The position numbers and the translations under genes are program-made. Shown here one piece after another: positions 25,748 through 34,492 of a DNA stretch of 64,000 nt. Numbering within the stretch: position 1 is the first letter of the stretch; each line of letters begins with the position of its first letter. Location: positions 1 through 64,000 of the forward strand of contig DATKRH010000062.1 in assembly GCA_035532295.1 (NCBI GenBank), given 5' to 3'. The notes below the pieces were generated by a model that searched no databases, was not told the DNA's origin, and worked only from the letters and a program-made list of their open reading frames with translations. This DNA is from DASUBV01 sp035532295 (GTDB lineage: Bacteria; Actinomycetota; Actinomycetes; Streptosporangiales; Streptosporangiaceae).

Positions 25748-25768
25748 GTTATGAATCTAACATGACCG
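25741..25768 (-). promoter_or_regulatory. Operator/promoter of the toxin-antitoxin pair
   Basis: Perfect 11-bp arms CGGTCATGTTA (25741-25751) and TAACATGACCG (25758-25768) with a 6-base spacer. The left arm includes the antitoxin start codon. On the minus strand a TAGATT -10-like hexamer lies about 6 bases ahead of the ATG. Confidence 0.7.
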
Positions 25769-25789
25769 GGCCGGACCGGAAGCGCCGGA

Positions 25790-26140
25790 TTAGTGGAAGG
25801 AGTCGCCGCAGGCGCAGGAGCCCGTGGCGTTCGGGTTCTCGATCGTGAAGCCCTGCTTCTCGATCGTGTCCACGAAGTCGATGGTGGCGCCGGTCAGGTA
25901 CGGCACGCTCATCTTGTCCGTCACGACCTGGACGCTGCCGAACTGGCTCACGACATCGCCGTCAATCTGGCGCTCGTCGAAGTACAGCTGGTAGCGCAGG
26001 CCCGAGCAGCCGCCCGGCTGAACCGCGATGCGCAGCCGCAGGTCATCACGACCTTCCTGCTCCAGCAGGTTGCCCACCTTGGTCGCGGCAGCCTCAGTGA
26101 CGTTGATGCTCTGAGTGGTGGCCTGGTCCTGTACTGTCAT
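25790..26140 (-). CDS. erpA: Iron-sulfur cluster insertion protein ErpA (HesB/IscA family)
   Basis: A 116-residue A-type carrier with cluster ligands Cys45 (GGCSGLRY) and the C-terminal pair in GSCACGDSF (Cys109, Cys111). It delivers Fe-S clusters to target enzymes. ATG at 26140 has GGGAGC upstream. Its position near adoK and ctaC matches Rv2204c/SCO2161. Confidence 0.94.
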   Translation of the reverse strand: MTVQDQATTQSINVTEAAATKVGNLLEQEGRDDLRLRIAVQPGGCSGLRYQLYFDERQIDGDVVSQFGSVQVVTDKMSVPYLTGATIDFVDTIEKQGFTIENPNATGSCACGDSFH

Positions 26141-26258
26141 CTGACTTAGCTCCCGGGTCGACTAGCCTGCGCCCCTTGGCGGGGCCCCGTCACCTGCACT
26201 ACCAACCAACCATAAGCCTGGTGCTGGCATTCCGGCCGGCCCCTGCTCTCCTGGGTCC

Positions 26259-26831
26259 CTACAGACCCGGCGCACCCCAGACGGGGAACCACCTGCCGAG
26301 CTCGGGCTCGACCTTGAGGTCATCGCCGAGCGCGCCGCGGATCTGCAGCTCCAGCGCGTTGTCGCGACGCTCGCCCGGCAGGGGCGCGAACGGGTAAAAG
26401 GTCCCGCGCTTATACAGGTACACCAGCCCCAGGCTACGGCCAGCCGAGTTCCGGAATGCCATGATCGTGCAGAGCAGCTGGGGCCCGAAACCGCCGAGTT
26501 CGAGCGAGGAATTGACCGCGTGCAGGTCGGTGACCAGCCCTTCGGGATCTGACGGGTCGTGCTGGCAGACCAGCCAGGTGAAACCGAAGGAGTCGGTGGA
26601 AACCTCGACCGCCTGCTTGTCGTCGCCCATGCTGAGCAGTTCGCGCACGTCCTTCTCGATGTCGCCGAACGCGCGGCCCTCGACCGAGCGGAAGCACACC
26701 GACCCGCAGCCCGTCGGCGCGAAATCCGTCCCTGCCTGCAGCGTCAGCGCGGCGCCCGGCAGGGCGAACAGGGCGTCCAGGTTGGGCGGCACCGGCTTGG
26801 TCCGGCCGAGCAGCGTATCCAGGAATCCCAC
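26259..26831 (-). CDS. pspAB: PspA-associated protein PspAB
   Basis: A 190-residue protein starting GFLDTLLGRTKPVPPNLDALF and containing LVYLYKRGTFYPFAP, which I recognise as the actinobacterial PspAB family. It is thought to act with PspA in envelope-stress response, but its biochemical role is unclear. GTG at 26831 follows GGGAGG by 6 bases. It lies in a block with htpX, pspAA and pspA, separated from htpX by a terminator. Confidence 0.82.
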   Translation of the reverse strand: MGFLDTLLGRTKPVPPNLDALFALPGAALTLQAGTDFAPTGCGSVCFRSVEGRAFGDIEKDVRELLSMGDDKQAVEVSTDSFGFTWLVCQHDPSDPEGLVTDLHAVNSSLELGGFGPQLLCTIMAFRNSAGRSLGLVYLYKRGTFYPFAPLPGERRDNALELQIRGALGDDLKVEPELGRWFPVWGAPGL

Positions 26832-26888
26832 CTGCTACCTCCCTTCCAGGCGGCACTGCCGGGAACCGGCGCTGCCTCGGGCAGACGC

Positions 26889-26919
26889 GGTCCGGCCGGT
26901 GCGCCGCACTGGCCGGACC
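26889..26919 (-). terminator. Terminator downstream of htpX
   Basis: Perfect 9-bp arms GGTCCGGCC/GGCCGGACC with an inner GTGC/GCAC stem and a GCC loop. It lies 7 bases beyond the htpX stop. Confidence 0.75.
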
Positions 26920-26925
26920 GGATCG

Positions 26926-27912
26926 TTACTTACTGAGCTGCTGAGAGATCTTGTCTAGCTGCTTCAGTCGCTTGTCCAGCGACGGGTGCGTGGAGAACAT
27001 CGCGGACAGGCTCAGCTCCCCCTCGCGCCGCGAGAACGCCGGCGTGAAGTAGAACGCGTTCAGCGGCTCGGCCGCCCGCAGGTCCCTGGTCGGGATCCGC
27101 GCCATTTCCCCGGTCACCTTCACCAGGGCACTGGCCAGCGCGGACGGACGCCCGGTCAGCAGCGCGCCGGAGCGGTCCGCGGACAGCTCCCGATACCGGG
27201 AAAGCAGCCGGATCAGCAGGAAGCTGATGGCGTAGGTGACGATTCCCACCACCATGACGATCAGCATGACGGGCAGCGCGTTCTGGTTGTTGTTGTTACC
27301 GCCCCGGCTCCGGCCCCCGCCGCCGAAAAGCTCGCCGTAGAAGGCGAACCTGACCAGGAGCGCGGCGACGATCCCGAGGAACGAGGCCATCGTCATGACC
27401 GCGACGTCCTTGTGAGCGACATGCGACATCTCGTGCGCCAGGACGCCCTCAAGCTCCTCGTTGTCGTCCAGCTTGTCCAGCAGGCCCTGGGTCGCGCACA
27501 GGACGGCGACCTTGCTGCTGCGGCCGGTGGCGAAGGCGTTGGGCATGGATGTGGGCGCGATCGCGATCCGCGGCTTGGGCATGTTGGCCAGGGCGCAGAG
27601 CCGGTCGACGACTGCATGCAGCCGGGCCGCCTCGCGCGAGTCGGTCGGGCTGACCAGCCGGGCGCCGGATGTCCGCAGCGCGATCTTGTCCGACCAGTAG
27701 TAAGACGCGAACGCCACGCCGATGCCGATCACCGCGGCCAGGACCACCAGCGAGGCGGTGCTGCTGCCGCCGTTAGCCGACCGGCTGCTGTAGATGTCAA
27801 GGATGTAGAACAGGCCCACGATGAGCCCGACGAAGACCAGGCCCAGCAGGAACATCGTCGCACCCATGCGCGCGATGAGCCCGGGGTCAGACGCGTAGCG
27901 AGTTCGCGCCAT
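26926..27912 (-). CDS. htpX: Zinc metalloprotease HtpX
   Basis: A 328-residue M48 membrane protease. It has two N-terminal helices, the zinc motif HEMSH (about residue 163), paired central helices interrupted by a Gly/Asn-rich loop, and downstream ELSADRSGALL with the third ligand. It degrades misfolded membrane proteins at the cytoplasmic membrane. ATG at 27912 has GGAGG upstream. It is grouped with PspA genes, which fits envelope quality control. Confidence 0.94.
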   Translation of the reverse strand: MARTRYASDPGLIARMGATMFLLGLVFVGLIVGLFYILDIYSSRSANGGSSTASLVVLAAVIGIGVAFASYYWSDKIALRTSGARLVSPTDSREAARLHAVVDRLCALANMPKPRIAIAPTSMPNAFATGRSSKVAVLCATQGLLDKLDDNEELEGVLAHEMSHVAHKDVAVMTMASFLGIVAALLVRFAFYGELFGGGGRSRGGNNNNQNALPVMLIVMVVGIVTYAISFLLIRLLSRYRELSADRSGALLTGRPSALASALVKVTGEMARIPTRDLRAAEPLNAFYFTPAFSRREGELSLSAMFSTHPSLDKRLKQLDKISQQLSK

Positions 27913-28017
27913 CGGGGGCGCCTCCGTTTCGTTACGGCTCGCGTTGGGAGCCGCCTTACTTCATTACACCGCGAACGGTGCTGTGCTCTGCCCACTGCAA
28001 CGCCATCCCGGCCGTGA

Positions 28018-28055
28018 TCGTTCCCCTGCCATCCTCGCGGGCGGCAGGGGAACGA
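28018..28055 (-). terminator. Terminator of the pspA-pspAA operon
   Basis: Perfect 13-bp arms (28018-28030 and 28043-28055) with a 12-base GC-rich loop, starting 6 bases beyond the pspAA stop. Confidence 0.78.
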
Positions 28056-28061
28056 CCCGGA

Positions 28062-28340
28062 TCAGCCAGGGATCAGCCCGTCATCGGTGAGCAGCTTGCG
28101 CACGTCATCCATGGTCGCGTCGGCCTGTGGCAGGATCAGCGCGGAGGGCTCGAGGTCATCCGGCTCAGTGGGGGTGCCGATCGCCCGGACCCGGCCGAGC
28201 AGGACATCCAGTGCCGCGGTGAACCCGGCCTCGTCGCCGCCCTCGACCGCCGCCTCGAGCTTGGCATCGAGCTCATTGAGCTCGGTCAAGGCCGAGTCGT
28301 CGACCCGCAACTGGCCCTCGCCGAGGATCCGGACGATCAC
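28062..28340 (-). CDS. pspAA: PspA-associated protein PspAA
   Basis: A 92-residue protein beginning MIVRILGEGQLRVDD and ending DVRKLLTDDGLIPG, matching the PspAA family found beside actinobacterial pspA. It overlaps the pspA stop by 4 bases, so both are translated together. The molecular role is not established. Confidence 0.87.
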   Translation of the reverse strand: MIVRILGEGQLRVDDSALTELNELDAKLEAAVEGGDEAGFTAALDVLLGRVRAIGTPTEPDDLEPSALILPQADATMDDVRKLLTDDGLIPG

Positions 28341-29158
28341 GGCACATCACCTGCACGAGGCTGGTCGGCCGCCTGCCCGGCGGCGGCCGGCTGCGTGGGC
28401 GGGGCCGGAGTCGCCTCCGGGACCGCACCGGTGGCCTCGATCTCGCGCGGCGCACCGCCCTGGTCCAGCTCGACCTTCATGCGCTCCAGCTCGTGGTCCA
28501 CCCCGTGGCTGGCGCCCATCCGGTCCAGCTCGGCCTGGATGTCGTCGCGCGGGCCGCTGACGACATCGTCGAGCGCGCCCGAGGCCATCAGCTCGTCGAT
28601 CGCGCCCGCCCGGGCCTTCATCTGCTCGGTCTTGTCCTCGGCACGCTGGATCGCCATGCCGACATCGCCCATTTCCTCGGAGATGCCGGTGAACGCCTCG
28701 TTAATCCTGGTCTGCGCCTCGGCCGCGGTATAAGTGGCCTTGATGGTCTCCTTCCGGGTGCGGAAGGCGTCCACCTTGGCCTGCAGCCGCTGGGAGGCGT
28801 TAGTGAGCTTTTCCTCCTCGCCCTGCAGGGACGCGTACTGGACATTGAGGTCGTTCATCTGCGACGTGACGCCGGCCTTGCGGACCAGCGCCTCGCGGGC
28901 CAGGTCCTCACGCCCGGCTGACAGCGAATCCCGCGCCTGCCGGTCGAGCTTGTCCGAGGACTGCTGCAGCTGGTTGATCTGCAGCTCGACGCGCTTGCGC
29001 GACGTCGCGACGTCGGCGACGCCACGGCGCACCTTCTGCAGAAGCTCCAACTGCGTCTGGTAGGAGTAGTCCAGCGTCTCGCGCGGGTCTTCCATCCTGT
29101 CCAGGGCTTTGTTGGCCTTGGACTTGAAGACCAAGGACACTCTCTTCATGACGCCCAT
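28337..29158 (-). CDS. pspA: Phage-shock protein A / IM30 family protein
   Basis: A 273-residue coiled-coil ESCRT-III-like protein. MKRVSLVFKSKANKALDRME and the following DPRETLDYSYQTQLELLQ are typical of PspA/IM30. The last 50 residues are Ala/Pro-rich. It binds and stabilises stressed membranes. ATG at 29158 is favoured because GAGGGG lies about 12 bases upstream and the encoded MGVMKR matches actinobacterial homologues; ATG 29149 is possible. It heads the pspA-pspAA operon. A 7-bp hairpin (29191-29207) lies upstream. Confidence 0.9.
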   Translation of the reverse strand: MGVMKRVSLVFKSKANKALDRMEDPRETLDYSYQTQLELLQKVRRGVADVATSRKRVELQINQLQQSSDKLDRQARDSLSAGREDLAREALVRKAGVTSQMNDLNVQYASLQGEEEKLTNASQRLQAKVDAFRTRKETIKATYTAAEAQTRINEAFTGISEEMGDVGMAIQRAEDKTEQMKARAGAIDELMASGALDDVVSGPRDDIQAELDRMGASHGVDHELERMKVELDQGGAPREIEATGAVPEATPAPPTQPAAAGQAADQPRAGDVP

Positions 29159-29414
29159 AGGCGCGACCATCCCCTCATACATGTACACCGCTGCCGCAGC
29201 GCGGCAGTGCCGCGGTCTGGTGCCCGGAGAGGCAACGTTTCGACACGTGCTTTTCCCAGCCTACGACTAGCTGATGCCAGCGTCATCACATAGGGCGCGC
29301 AGCCGCGCCCGCCGCTTCCGCGCCGCGCCGGCCTCGGCCGCGCGGGCGGCGCGCCGCCAGACGGGGTGGCCGCGCAGTAGCGTTCCGCGGCGTTCGTCCC
29401 GGTAGGCTGTGGGC

Positions 29415-30056
29415 GTGTTCCGACGACGTGCTAGTGACGCCCCTGACGTGCTCGATCGCGATTCAGCAGACGGGCAGGGTACGGAAGCGCAGGGCGCAGC
29501 TTCGCAGACCGCTGGCCAGTCCGCGGCGCGAACCGGCCAGACCCCGGCCAAGGGCAAGCCCACGCCCAAGCGCAGCGAGGCCGAAAACCGTCGCCGCCAG
29601 CCGTACACGGCGCCCGGCGACCGCAAGGCCGCCGCCGTGCAGGGCCGCGGCAAGGACCGGGCGGCCCGGCAGCGCCGGATGGAGGCCATGCGGCGCGGCG
29701 AGGACTGGGCCCTCCCGCGCAAGGACCAGGGACCGGTCAAGGCGCTGGCCCGCGACGTCGTGGATTCCCGGCGCGGCATCAGCGAGTACTACCTGTACGG
29801 GATAGTTGTCCTGATCGCGCTGCTGTTCGTGCCGGCGCTGCGGGGCAACCCGATCATCGACTACATCATCCTGGTGATCCTGGTCGTCATCGTCGTCGAG
29901 GGCTGGTGGGTAGGCCGGAAGGTCCTCACGCTGGCGCAGCAGCGCTATCCGGGCGAGAGCACGCGCGGCCTCCGGATCTACACGGCGATGCGCGGCACCC
30001 AGATCCGCCGGATGCGCGTCCCGACGCCGCGGGTCAAGCCCGGCGACAAGATCTGA
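29415..30056 (+). CDS. DUF3043 membrane protein
   Basis: A 213-residue protein. The N-terminal half is disordered and basic (RSEAENRRRQPYTAPGDRK). Two transmembrane helices follow (YLYGIVVLIALLFVPAL and IDYIILVILVVIVVEGWW), then a conserved LRIYTAMRGTQIRRMRVPTP tail. It is the actinobacterial DUF3043 family, function unknown. GTG at 29415, encoding FRRR, is chosen by similarity; GTG 29409 is in frame. A terminator follows. Confidence 0.87.
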   Translation: MFRRRASDAPDVLDRDSADGQGTEAQGAASQTAGQSAARTGQTPAKGKPTPKRSEAENRRRQPYTAPGDRKAAAVQGRGKDRAARQRRMEAMRRGEDWALPRKDQGPVKALARDVVDSRRGISEYYLYGIVVLIALLFVPALRGNPIIDYIILVILVVIVVEGWWVGRKVLTLAQQRYPGESTRGLRIYTAMRGTQIRRMRVPTPRVKPGDKI

Positions 30057-30075
30057 GGATGCGAGTCCAGCCGGA

Positions 30076-30106
30076 GCCGGCGCCCGACCGGTAATCCGGC
30101 GCCGGC
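30076..30106 (+). terminator. Hairpin terminator after DUF3043 gene
   Basis: Perfect 9-bp arms GCCGGCGCC/GGCGCCGGC with a 13-base loop, 20 bases after the stop. Confidence 0.65.
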
Positions 30107-30143
30107 GCAGGCCCGGCGGCGCGGGAATATTAGGTTAGGCGTC

Positions 30144-31142
30144 ATGGAATACCGTCATCTCGGCCGCAGCGGCCTGAAGATCAGCCAGATCGCCTACGGC
30201 AACTGGCTTACCCACGGATCGCAGATCGAGGAGGACGCCGCGCGGTCCTGCGTCGCGGCGGCGCTCGACGAGGGAATCACCACCTTCGACACGGCCGATG
30301 CCTATGCGGGCACCCGGGCCGAGGAGGTGCTGGGCCGGGCCCTGCACGGGGTGCGCCGCGAGTCCCTGGAGATCTTCACCAAGGTCTTCTGGCCCACCGG
30401 CGCCGGGGTGAACGACCGGGGCCTGTCGCGCAAGCACATCATGGAGTCGGCGCATGCGTCCCTGCGCCGGCTGCAGACCGACTACGTCGACCTCTACCAG
30501 GCGCACCGGTATGACCACGAGACCCCGCTGGAGGAGACCCTGCGGGCCTTCGAGGACCTGGTCCGCCAGGGGAAGGCGCTCTACATCGGCGTGTCGGAAT
30601 GGCGGGCCGAGGAGATCGCCGCGGCGCTCAAGATCGCTGGCCAGATGGGGTTCGACCGGATCGTCTCCAATCAGCCCCAGTACAACATGATCTGGCGCGT
30701 CATCGAGGCGGAGGTGGTCCCGATGTGCGAGAAGGAGGGCATCGGGCAGCTGGTGTTCTCGCCCATCGCGCAGGGCGTCCTGACCGGCAAGTACCTGCCG
30801 GGAGCGGACGTGCCGGCCGGCTCGCGGGCGGCTGACGAGAGCGGCGCGGCCATGATCTCCCGGTTCATGACCGACAGCCTGCTCGCGCGGGTGCAGGAGC
30901 TCCGGACGGTCGCCGACGAGGCCGGCCTGTCGCTCGCCCAGCTGGCGATCGCGTGGACCCTGCAGAACCCCAACGTCGCCGCGGCCATTGTCGGCGCCAC
31001 CCGGCCCGACCAGGTACGCGACAACGCCGGCGCTTCCGGCATCCGGCTGGACGCCGGACTCCTCCGGCGGATCGACGACATCCTGGGCCCCGAGATCGTC
31101 ACCGACCCGGCGCGTACGGCCAGCCCGCCGAGCAGGCCCTGA
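30144..31142 (+). CDS. Aldo/keto reductase
   Basis: A 332-residue AKR of the KCNAB/YghZ branch. Catalytic residues are seen in FDTADAYAGT (Asp, Tyr), EIFTKVFW (Lys) and YQAHRYDHET (His). The NADPH site is in AAAIVGATRPDQVRDNAGA. It probably reduces aldehydes. It has a weak ribosome-binding site. The gene converges with a small conserved gene 3 bases away. Confidence 0.9.
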   Translation: MEYRHLGRSGLKISQIAYGNWLTHGSQIEEDAARSCVAAALDEGITTFDTADAYAGTRAEEVLGRALHGVRRESLEIFTKVFWPTGAGVNDRGLSRKHIMESAHASLRRLQTDYVDLYQAHRYDHETPLEETLRAFEDLVRQGKALYIGVSEWRAEEIAAALKIAGQMGFDRIVSNQPQYNMIWRVIEAEVVPMCEKEGIGQLVFSPIAQGVLTGKYLPGADVPAGSRAADESGAAMISRFMTDSLLARVQELRTVADEAGLSLAQLAIAWTLQNPNVAAAIVGATRPDQVRDNAGASGIRLDAGLLRRIDDILGPEIVTDPARTASPPSRP

Positions 31143-31145
31143 GCC

Positions 31146-31358
31146 CTACTCGGCGGCCGGGCGCAGGCTCATCGGGCCGTACTCGACCCTGGCGTCCTCC
31201 AGGAGGCTGACCTGGTCGACGCCCGAGTCGAGCAGCCCGCGCCAGTTCTCGCCGAGCCAGCTCTCCGCGTCGCCCTGGCTGCTGAAGGTCTCCCTGGGCA
31301 GGTCTCGGGCGCTGACCGCGCCGGCGTCTTCCTTCTCGAACTGCCAGGTCCAGGTCAT
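31146..31358 (-). CDS. Small conserved hypothetical protein
   Basis: A 70-residue acidic protein (MTWTWQFEKEDAG, then SQGDAESWLGENWRGLL and VEYGPMSLRPA). It looks like a conserved actinobacterial small protein of unknown role. ATG at 31358 has GAGGCGAG upstream. No membrane segments are seen. Confidence 0.7.
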   Translation of the reverse strand: MTWTWQFEKEDAGAVSARDLPRETFSSQGDAESWLGENWRGLLDSGVDQVSLLEDARVEYGPMSLRPAAE

Positions 31359-31461
31359 ATCTCGCCTCGGTAGCTAGGATCAGGCCGGTCATCAGGTCAG
31401 GGCGGTCATCAGGAGCCCGCCGGCGGCCTCATCGTAGCCACACCGAACGCGGGGCGGACGA

Positions 31462-32568
31462 ATGGATGTTCAGTTCCTCGGCACGGGCGGCCTGGCCGGC
31501 TGGCCGCAGGCGGGCTGTCGCTGCGCCTCGTGCATGCGCGCCGCGGCCGCCGGCCGCGGCCGGCGGCCCGGCGGCGTGCTCGTGGACGGGCGGCTGCGGA
31601 TCGACCCCGGCCAGCCGCTCCAGCCGGCCACCGGCTACCGGATTGAGCGGCTCCCCGGCGGCTGGGACATCACCGGGCGCGATGGCGCCAGGCTGCTGGT
31701 GGCCGCCGCGCCTGGCGCGGCTCCCGGCCCGCCCGCCGGGACGCGGCCGTTCGACCTGGTCCTGCTCGACCTCCTGGGCTCGGCGGCGCAGCTCGGCGCG
31801 CTGCGAGCCGGCGGCCTGGTCCGGGCCGACACGGTCGCCGTGGCGCTCTGCGCCGATCACCGGATCTCCTCCGAGCCGGAGCTAGCCCGCCGCTGCCGCC
31901 TCTGGCGTGCCGTCGTGCCCGCCGACGGGACCACCCTGAGCACGAGCGGCCGCGCGGAGGACGGCATCGCGGTTGACGGCGCGGAGGACGGCATCGCGGT
32001 TATCCCGCATCGGACCCTCGTCCTCGGCGGGGCCCGATCGGGCAAGTCGCGGGAGGCCGAACTGCGGCTGGCGGCTGAGCCGCAGGTCACCTACCTGGCG
32101 GCCGGCCCATGGCCCGACGGCGCGCAGGCCGGTTCCCCCGGCGGCCCCGACGCCGACTGGGCGCTGCGCGTGGCGGCGCACCGGGCGGCCCGGCCAAGCT
32201 GGTGGCCCACGGTGGAGAGCACCGACGTCGCCGGGGCGCTGCGGCGGCTGCGGGGGGCGGTGCTGATCGACGGAATCGGCACCTGGCTGGCAGCCGTCAT
32301 GACCGAGGCGGGGGCCTGGGACGAACCCGCGGCGGCCGGCGCGGGCGACCGGATCGCCGCCCGGGTGGACGAGCTGATAACCGCCTGGCGACAGGCCAGT
32401 GCGCGGGTGGTCGCTGTCAGTGACGAGGTGGGAGCTGGCGTGGTCCCGGCGACCGCCGCGGGCCGCCAGTTCCGGGACCAGCTCGGCTGGCTGAACCAGC
32501 GGCTCGCGGCGGAGTCCGAGGAGACCGTGCTAGTTGTGGCCGGGCGTGTACTGAGCCTCCCGACTTGA
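31462..32568 (+). CDS. CobU-like adenosylcobinamide kinase/guanylyltransferase with degenerate N-terminal metallo-hydrolase-like domain
   Basis: A 368-residue fusion. The N-terminal 160 residues begin FLGTGGLAGWPQAGCRCASC, the start of an MBL-fold domain, but the metal-binding HxHxDH is absent. The C-terminal 180 residues are CobU-like: P-loop LGGARSGKS, VTYLAAGP, a central LIDGIGTWLA and VSDEVGAGVVP. CobU phosphorylates and guanylylates adenosylcobinamide in B12 assembly. A 27-bp tandem duplication (about 31953-32006) gives EDGIAV twice at the domain linker. No other cob genes are near. Confidence 0.84.
   Translation: MDVQFLGTGGLAGWPQAGCRCASCMRAAAAGRGRRPGGVLVDGRLRIDPGQPLQPATGYRIERLPGGWDITGRDGARLLVAAAPGAAPGPPAGTRPFDLVLLDLLGSAAQLGALRAGGLVRADTVAVALCADHRISSEPELARRCRLWRAVVPADGTTLSTSGRAEDGIAVDGAEDGIAVIPHRTLVLGGARSGKSREAELRLAAEPQVTYLAAGPWPDGAQAGSPGGPDADWALRVAAHRAARPSWWPTVESTDVAGALRRLRGAVLIDGIGTWLAAVMTEAGAWDEPAAAGAGDRIAARVDELITAWRQASARVVAVSDEVGAGVVPATAAGRQFRDQLGWLNQRLAAESEETVLVVAGRVLSLPT
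31953..32006. repeat. 27-bp in-frame tandem duplication in the CobU fusion linker
   Basis: The unit beginning GCGCGGAGGACGGCATCG is present twice in direct succession, encoding AEDGIAVDG and then AEDGIAVIP. Confidence 0.75.
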
Positions 32569-32595
32569 CCGAATCGCTACTAATCACGGATTCGG
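32569..32595 (+). terminator. Weak hairpin after the CobU fusion
   Basis: CCGAATC and GATTCGG arms (7 bp) with a 13-base loop immediately after the stop. Confidence 0.45.
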
Positions 32596-32713
32596 TGCCC
32601 GAACCGCACGAGAGCGGCCGTGTACCTGTTAAGTTCTAGGCGCTAGCTCTGAGCCGGGCTTCATTCCAGAGGCGGGCCGGCTCTCAGCCCTGTGATCAAG
32701 GTGGTGAGACGAC

Positions 32714-33607
32714 ATGACGCGCGTCGTCGTCGTTGGTGATCTCATGACGGACACGGTCGCCCACGCCGCCCTGCCGCTGGCCAGGGGAAGCGACACGCCG
32801 GCCGTCGTGACCATGCACGGTGGCGGGTCAGGCGCGAACATCGCCGCCTGGCTGGCCGTGGACGGCGCCGAGGTGGCTTTCGTCGGGCGCCGCGGTGCCG
32901 ACATCGCCGGCCGGAACCGGGACATGGAGCTCATGGGCTACGGCGTGGACGCGCGCCTGGTCATGGACCCGGAGCGGCCGACCGGTACCTGCGTCGTGAT
33001 GGTGACGCACAAGGGCGACCACACGATGCTGTCCGACCCCGGTGCCAACGCCGCCCTGTCGCCCGATGACCTGCCCAAGGACCTGTTCACACCCGGCAGC
33101 CACCTGCACGTCTCGGGCTACACGCTGCTGAATGAGGGGTCCCGCCAGGCCACGCTGGCCGCGCTCTCGCACGCTCAGCGAGCCGGGATGACGATCTCGG
33201 TCGACGGTGCCTCCGCCGCGCCGCTGGAGCGGGTCGGGGCCGAGCCATTCCTGCAGCTCACCAACGGGGCTGCGCTCCTGTTCGTCAACGGGGCCCAGGG
33301 CCGGGTGCTGACCGGCCGGGAGGAGCCCGAGCAGGCGGCCCGGGTGCTGAACGCCTGGTACCCCCACGTGGTCATGAAGATGGGCGCCGACGGCGCCCTC
33401 TTCTACGCCAACGGCCGGCCCGACCCCATCCGGGTGCCCGGCCCGCCGCTGGAGAAGCTGGTGGACCGCACCGGCGCCGGGGACGCGTTCTGCGCCGGGT
33501 TCCTGCCCGCGTGGCTGGACAAGAAGCCGCCGGCCGAGGCGCTGGTCAGCGGCTGCCGCCTGGCGGCCCGAGCCCTCAGCCTCGTCGGCGCGCGACCGCT
33601 GTTGTAG
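32714..33607 (+). CDS. PfkB-family carbohydrate kinase
   Basis: A 297-residue ribokinase-fold protein with an N-terminal VVVVGDLMTDTVAHA, the substrate GGGSGANIAAWLA motif and the anion-hole DRTGAGDAFCAGF near residue 255. It phosphorylates a sugar or nucleoside; the substrate is not clear. GGTGAGACGAC precedes ATG. It is followed by an SDR gene 40 bp downstream, possibly cotranscribed for sugar use. Confidence 0.88.
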   Translation: MTRVVVVGDLMTDTVAHAALPLARGSDTPAVVTMHGGGSGANIAAWLAVDGAEVAFVGRRGADIAGRNRDMELMGYGVDARLVMDPERPTGTCVVMVTHKGDHTMLSDPGANAALSPDDLPKDLFTPGSHLHVSGYTLLNEGSRQATLAALSHAQRAGMTISVDGASAAPLERVGAEPFLQLTNGAALLFVNGAQGRVLTGREEPEQAARVLNAWYPHVVMKMGADGALFYANGRPDPIRVPGPPLEKLVDRTGAGDAFCAGFLPAWLDKKPPAEALVSGCRLAARALSLVGARPLL

Positions 33608-33647
33608 CGGGCGACCCGGCCCGCCGCCCCATGCCCGCCATGTCCTC

Positions 33648-34421
33648 GTGACCACCTACCTGGAGCGGCTTTTCTCGCTCGCGGGACGGGTCGCGGTCGT
33701 CACGGGCGGCAGTTCGGGCATCGGCCGCGGCATCGCTCTCGCGCTCGGTCAGGCCGGCGCCGGGGTCGTCCTGGTGGCCCGGGACGAGAACCGGCTGCGG
33801 GCGACTGCCGCCGACCTGCGGGCGACCGGCGGCCAGGCCGCCTGGGCCGCCGCGGACCTGGGTAACCGGGCCGACGTGGACCGGGCCGCGCAGCAGGCGA
33901 CCGCCGCGTTCGGACCGCCGGACATCCTGGTCAACTGCGCGGCGGTGAACATCCGGCCGCCGCTGGAGGAGCTGACGATCGGCGTCTGGGACACCACGAT
34001 CGCCGTGAACCTGACGGCGCCGTTCCTGCTCGGCCAGCATTTCGGTCCGATAATGGCGACCCGTGGCTGGGGCCGAATTATCAGCATCACCTCGCAGCAG
34101 GCGGAGCGGGCCTTCGGGAACAGCGGCGGCTATGGCGCTTCCAAGGGCGGCCTGGCCTCGCTCACGCGCTCGCAGTCCGAGGCCTGGGCTTCGCGCGGCG
34201 TCTGCTGCAACGTGATCGCGCCGGGTTTCGTGGCCACCCCGCTGACCGCCTCGGTCGCCAGCGACCCCGTCCAGTCCGCGGCGCTGGCCGCCCGCACGAT
34301 GCGGGGCCGCAACGGCGAGCCGGCGGACTTCGCCGGCGCGGCGATCTTCCTCGCCAGCCCGGCCAGCGACTACGTCACGGGCCAGGTCATCCGCGTAGAC
34401 GGCGGCTTCTCAGCCACCTGA
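33648..34421 (+). CDS. Short-chain dehydrogenase/reductase (gluconate 5-dehydrogenase-like)
   Basis: A 257-residue classical SDR with NAD(P)-binding TGGSSGIGRG (residues 19-28), NCAAVN in place of NNAG, active-site Ser in ISITS and Tyr/Lys in GYGASKGG. It ends DGGFSAT as typical tetrameric SDRs do. The nearest subgroup by eye is gluconate 5-dehydrogenase-like. It starts with GTG. It is likely in one unit with the upstream sugar kinase. Confidence 0.88.
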   Translation: MTTYLERLFSLAGRVAVVTGGSSGIGRGIALALGQAGAGVVLVARDENRLRATAADLRATGGQAAWAAADLGNRADVDRAAQQATAAFGPPDILVNCAAVNIRPPLEELTIGVWDTTIAVNLTAPFLLGQHFGPIMATRGWGRIISITSQQAERAFGNSGGYGASKGGLASLTRSQSEAWASRGVCCNVIAPGFVATPLTASVASDPVQSAALAARTMRGRNGEPADFAGAAIFLASPASDYVTGQVIRVDGGFSAT

Positions 34422-34492
34422 CCCGTCGCGTCCGGCGCGCCGGGCGGGGCGCTGCTCGCGGCAATAGCCGGCGGGACGGCACAATGGCGGTC

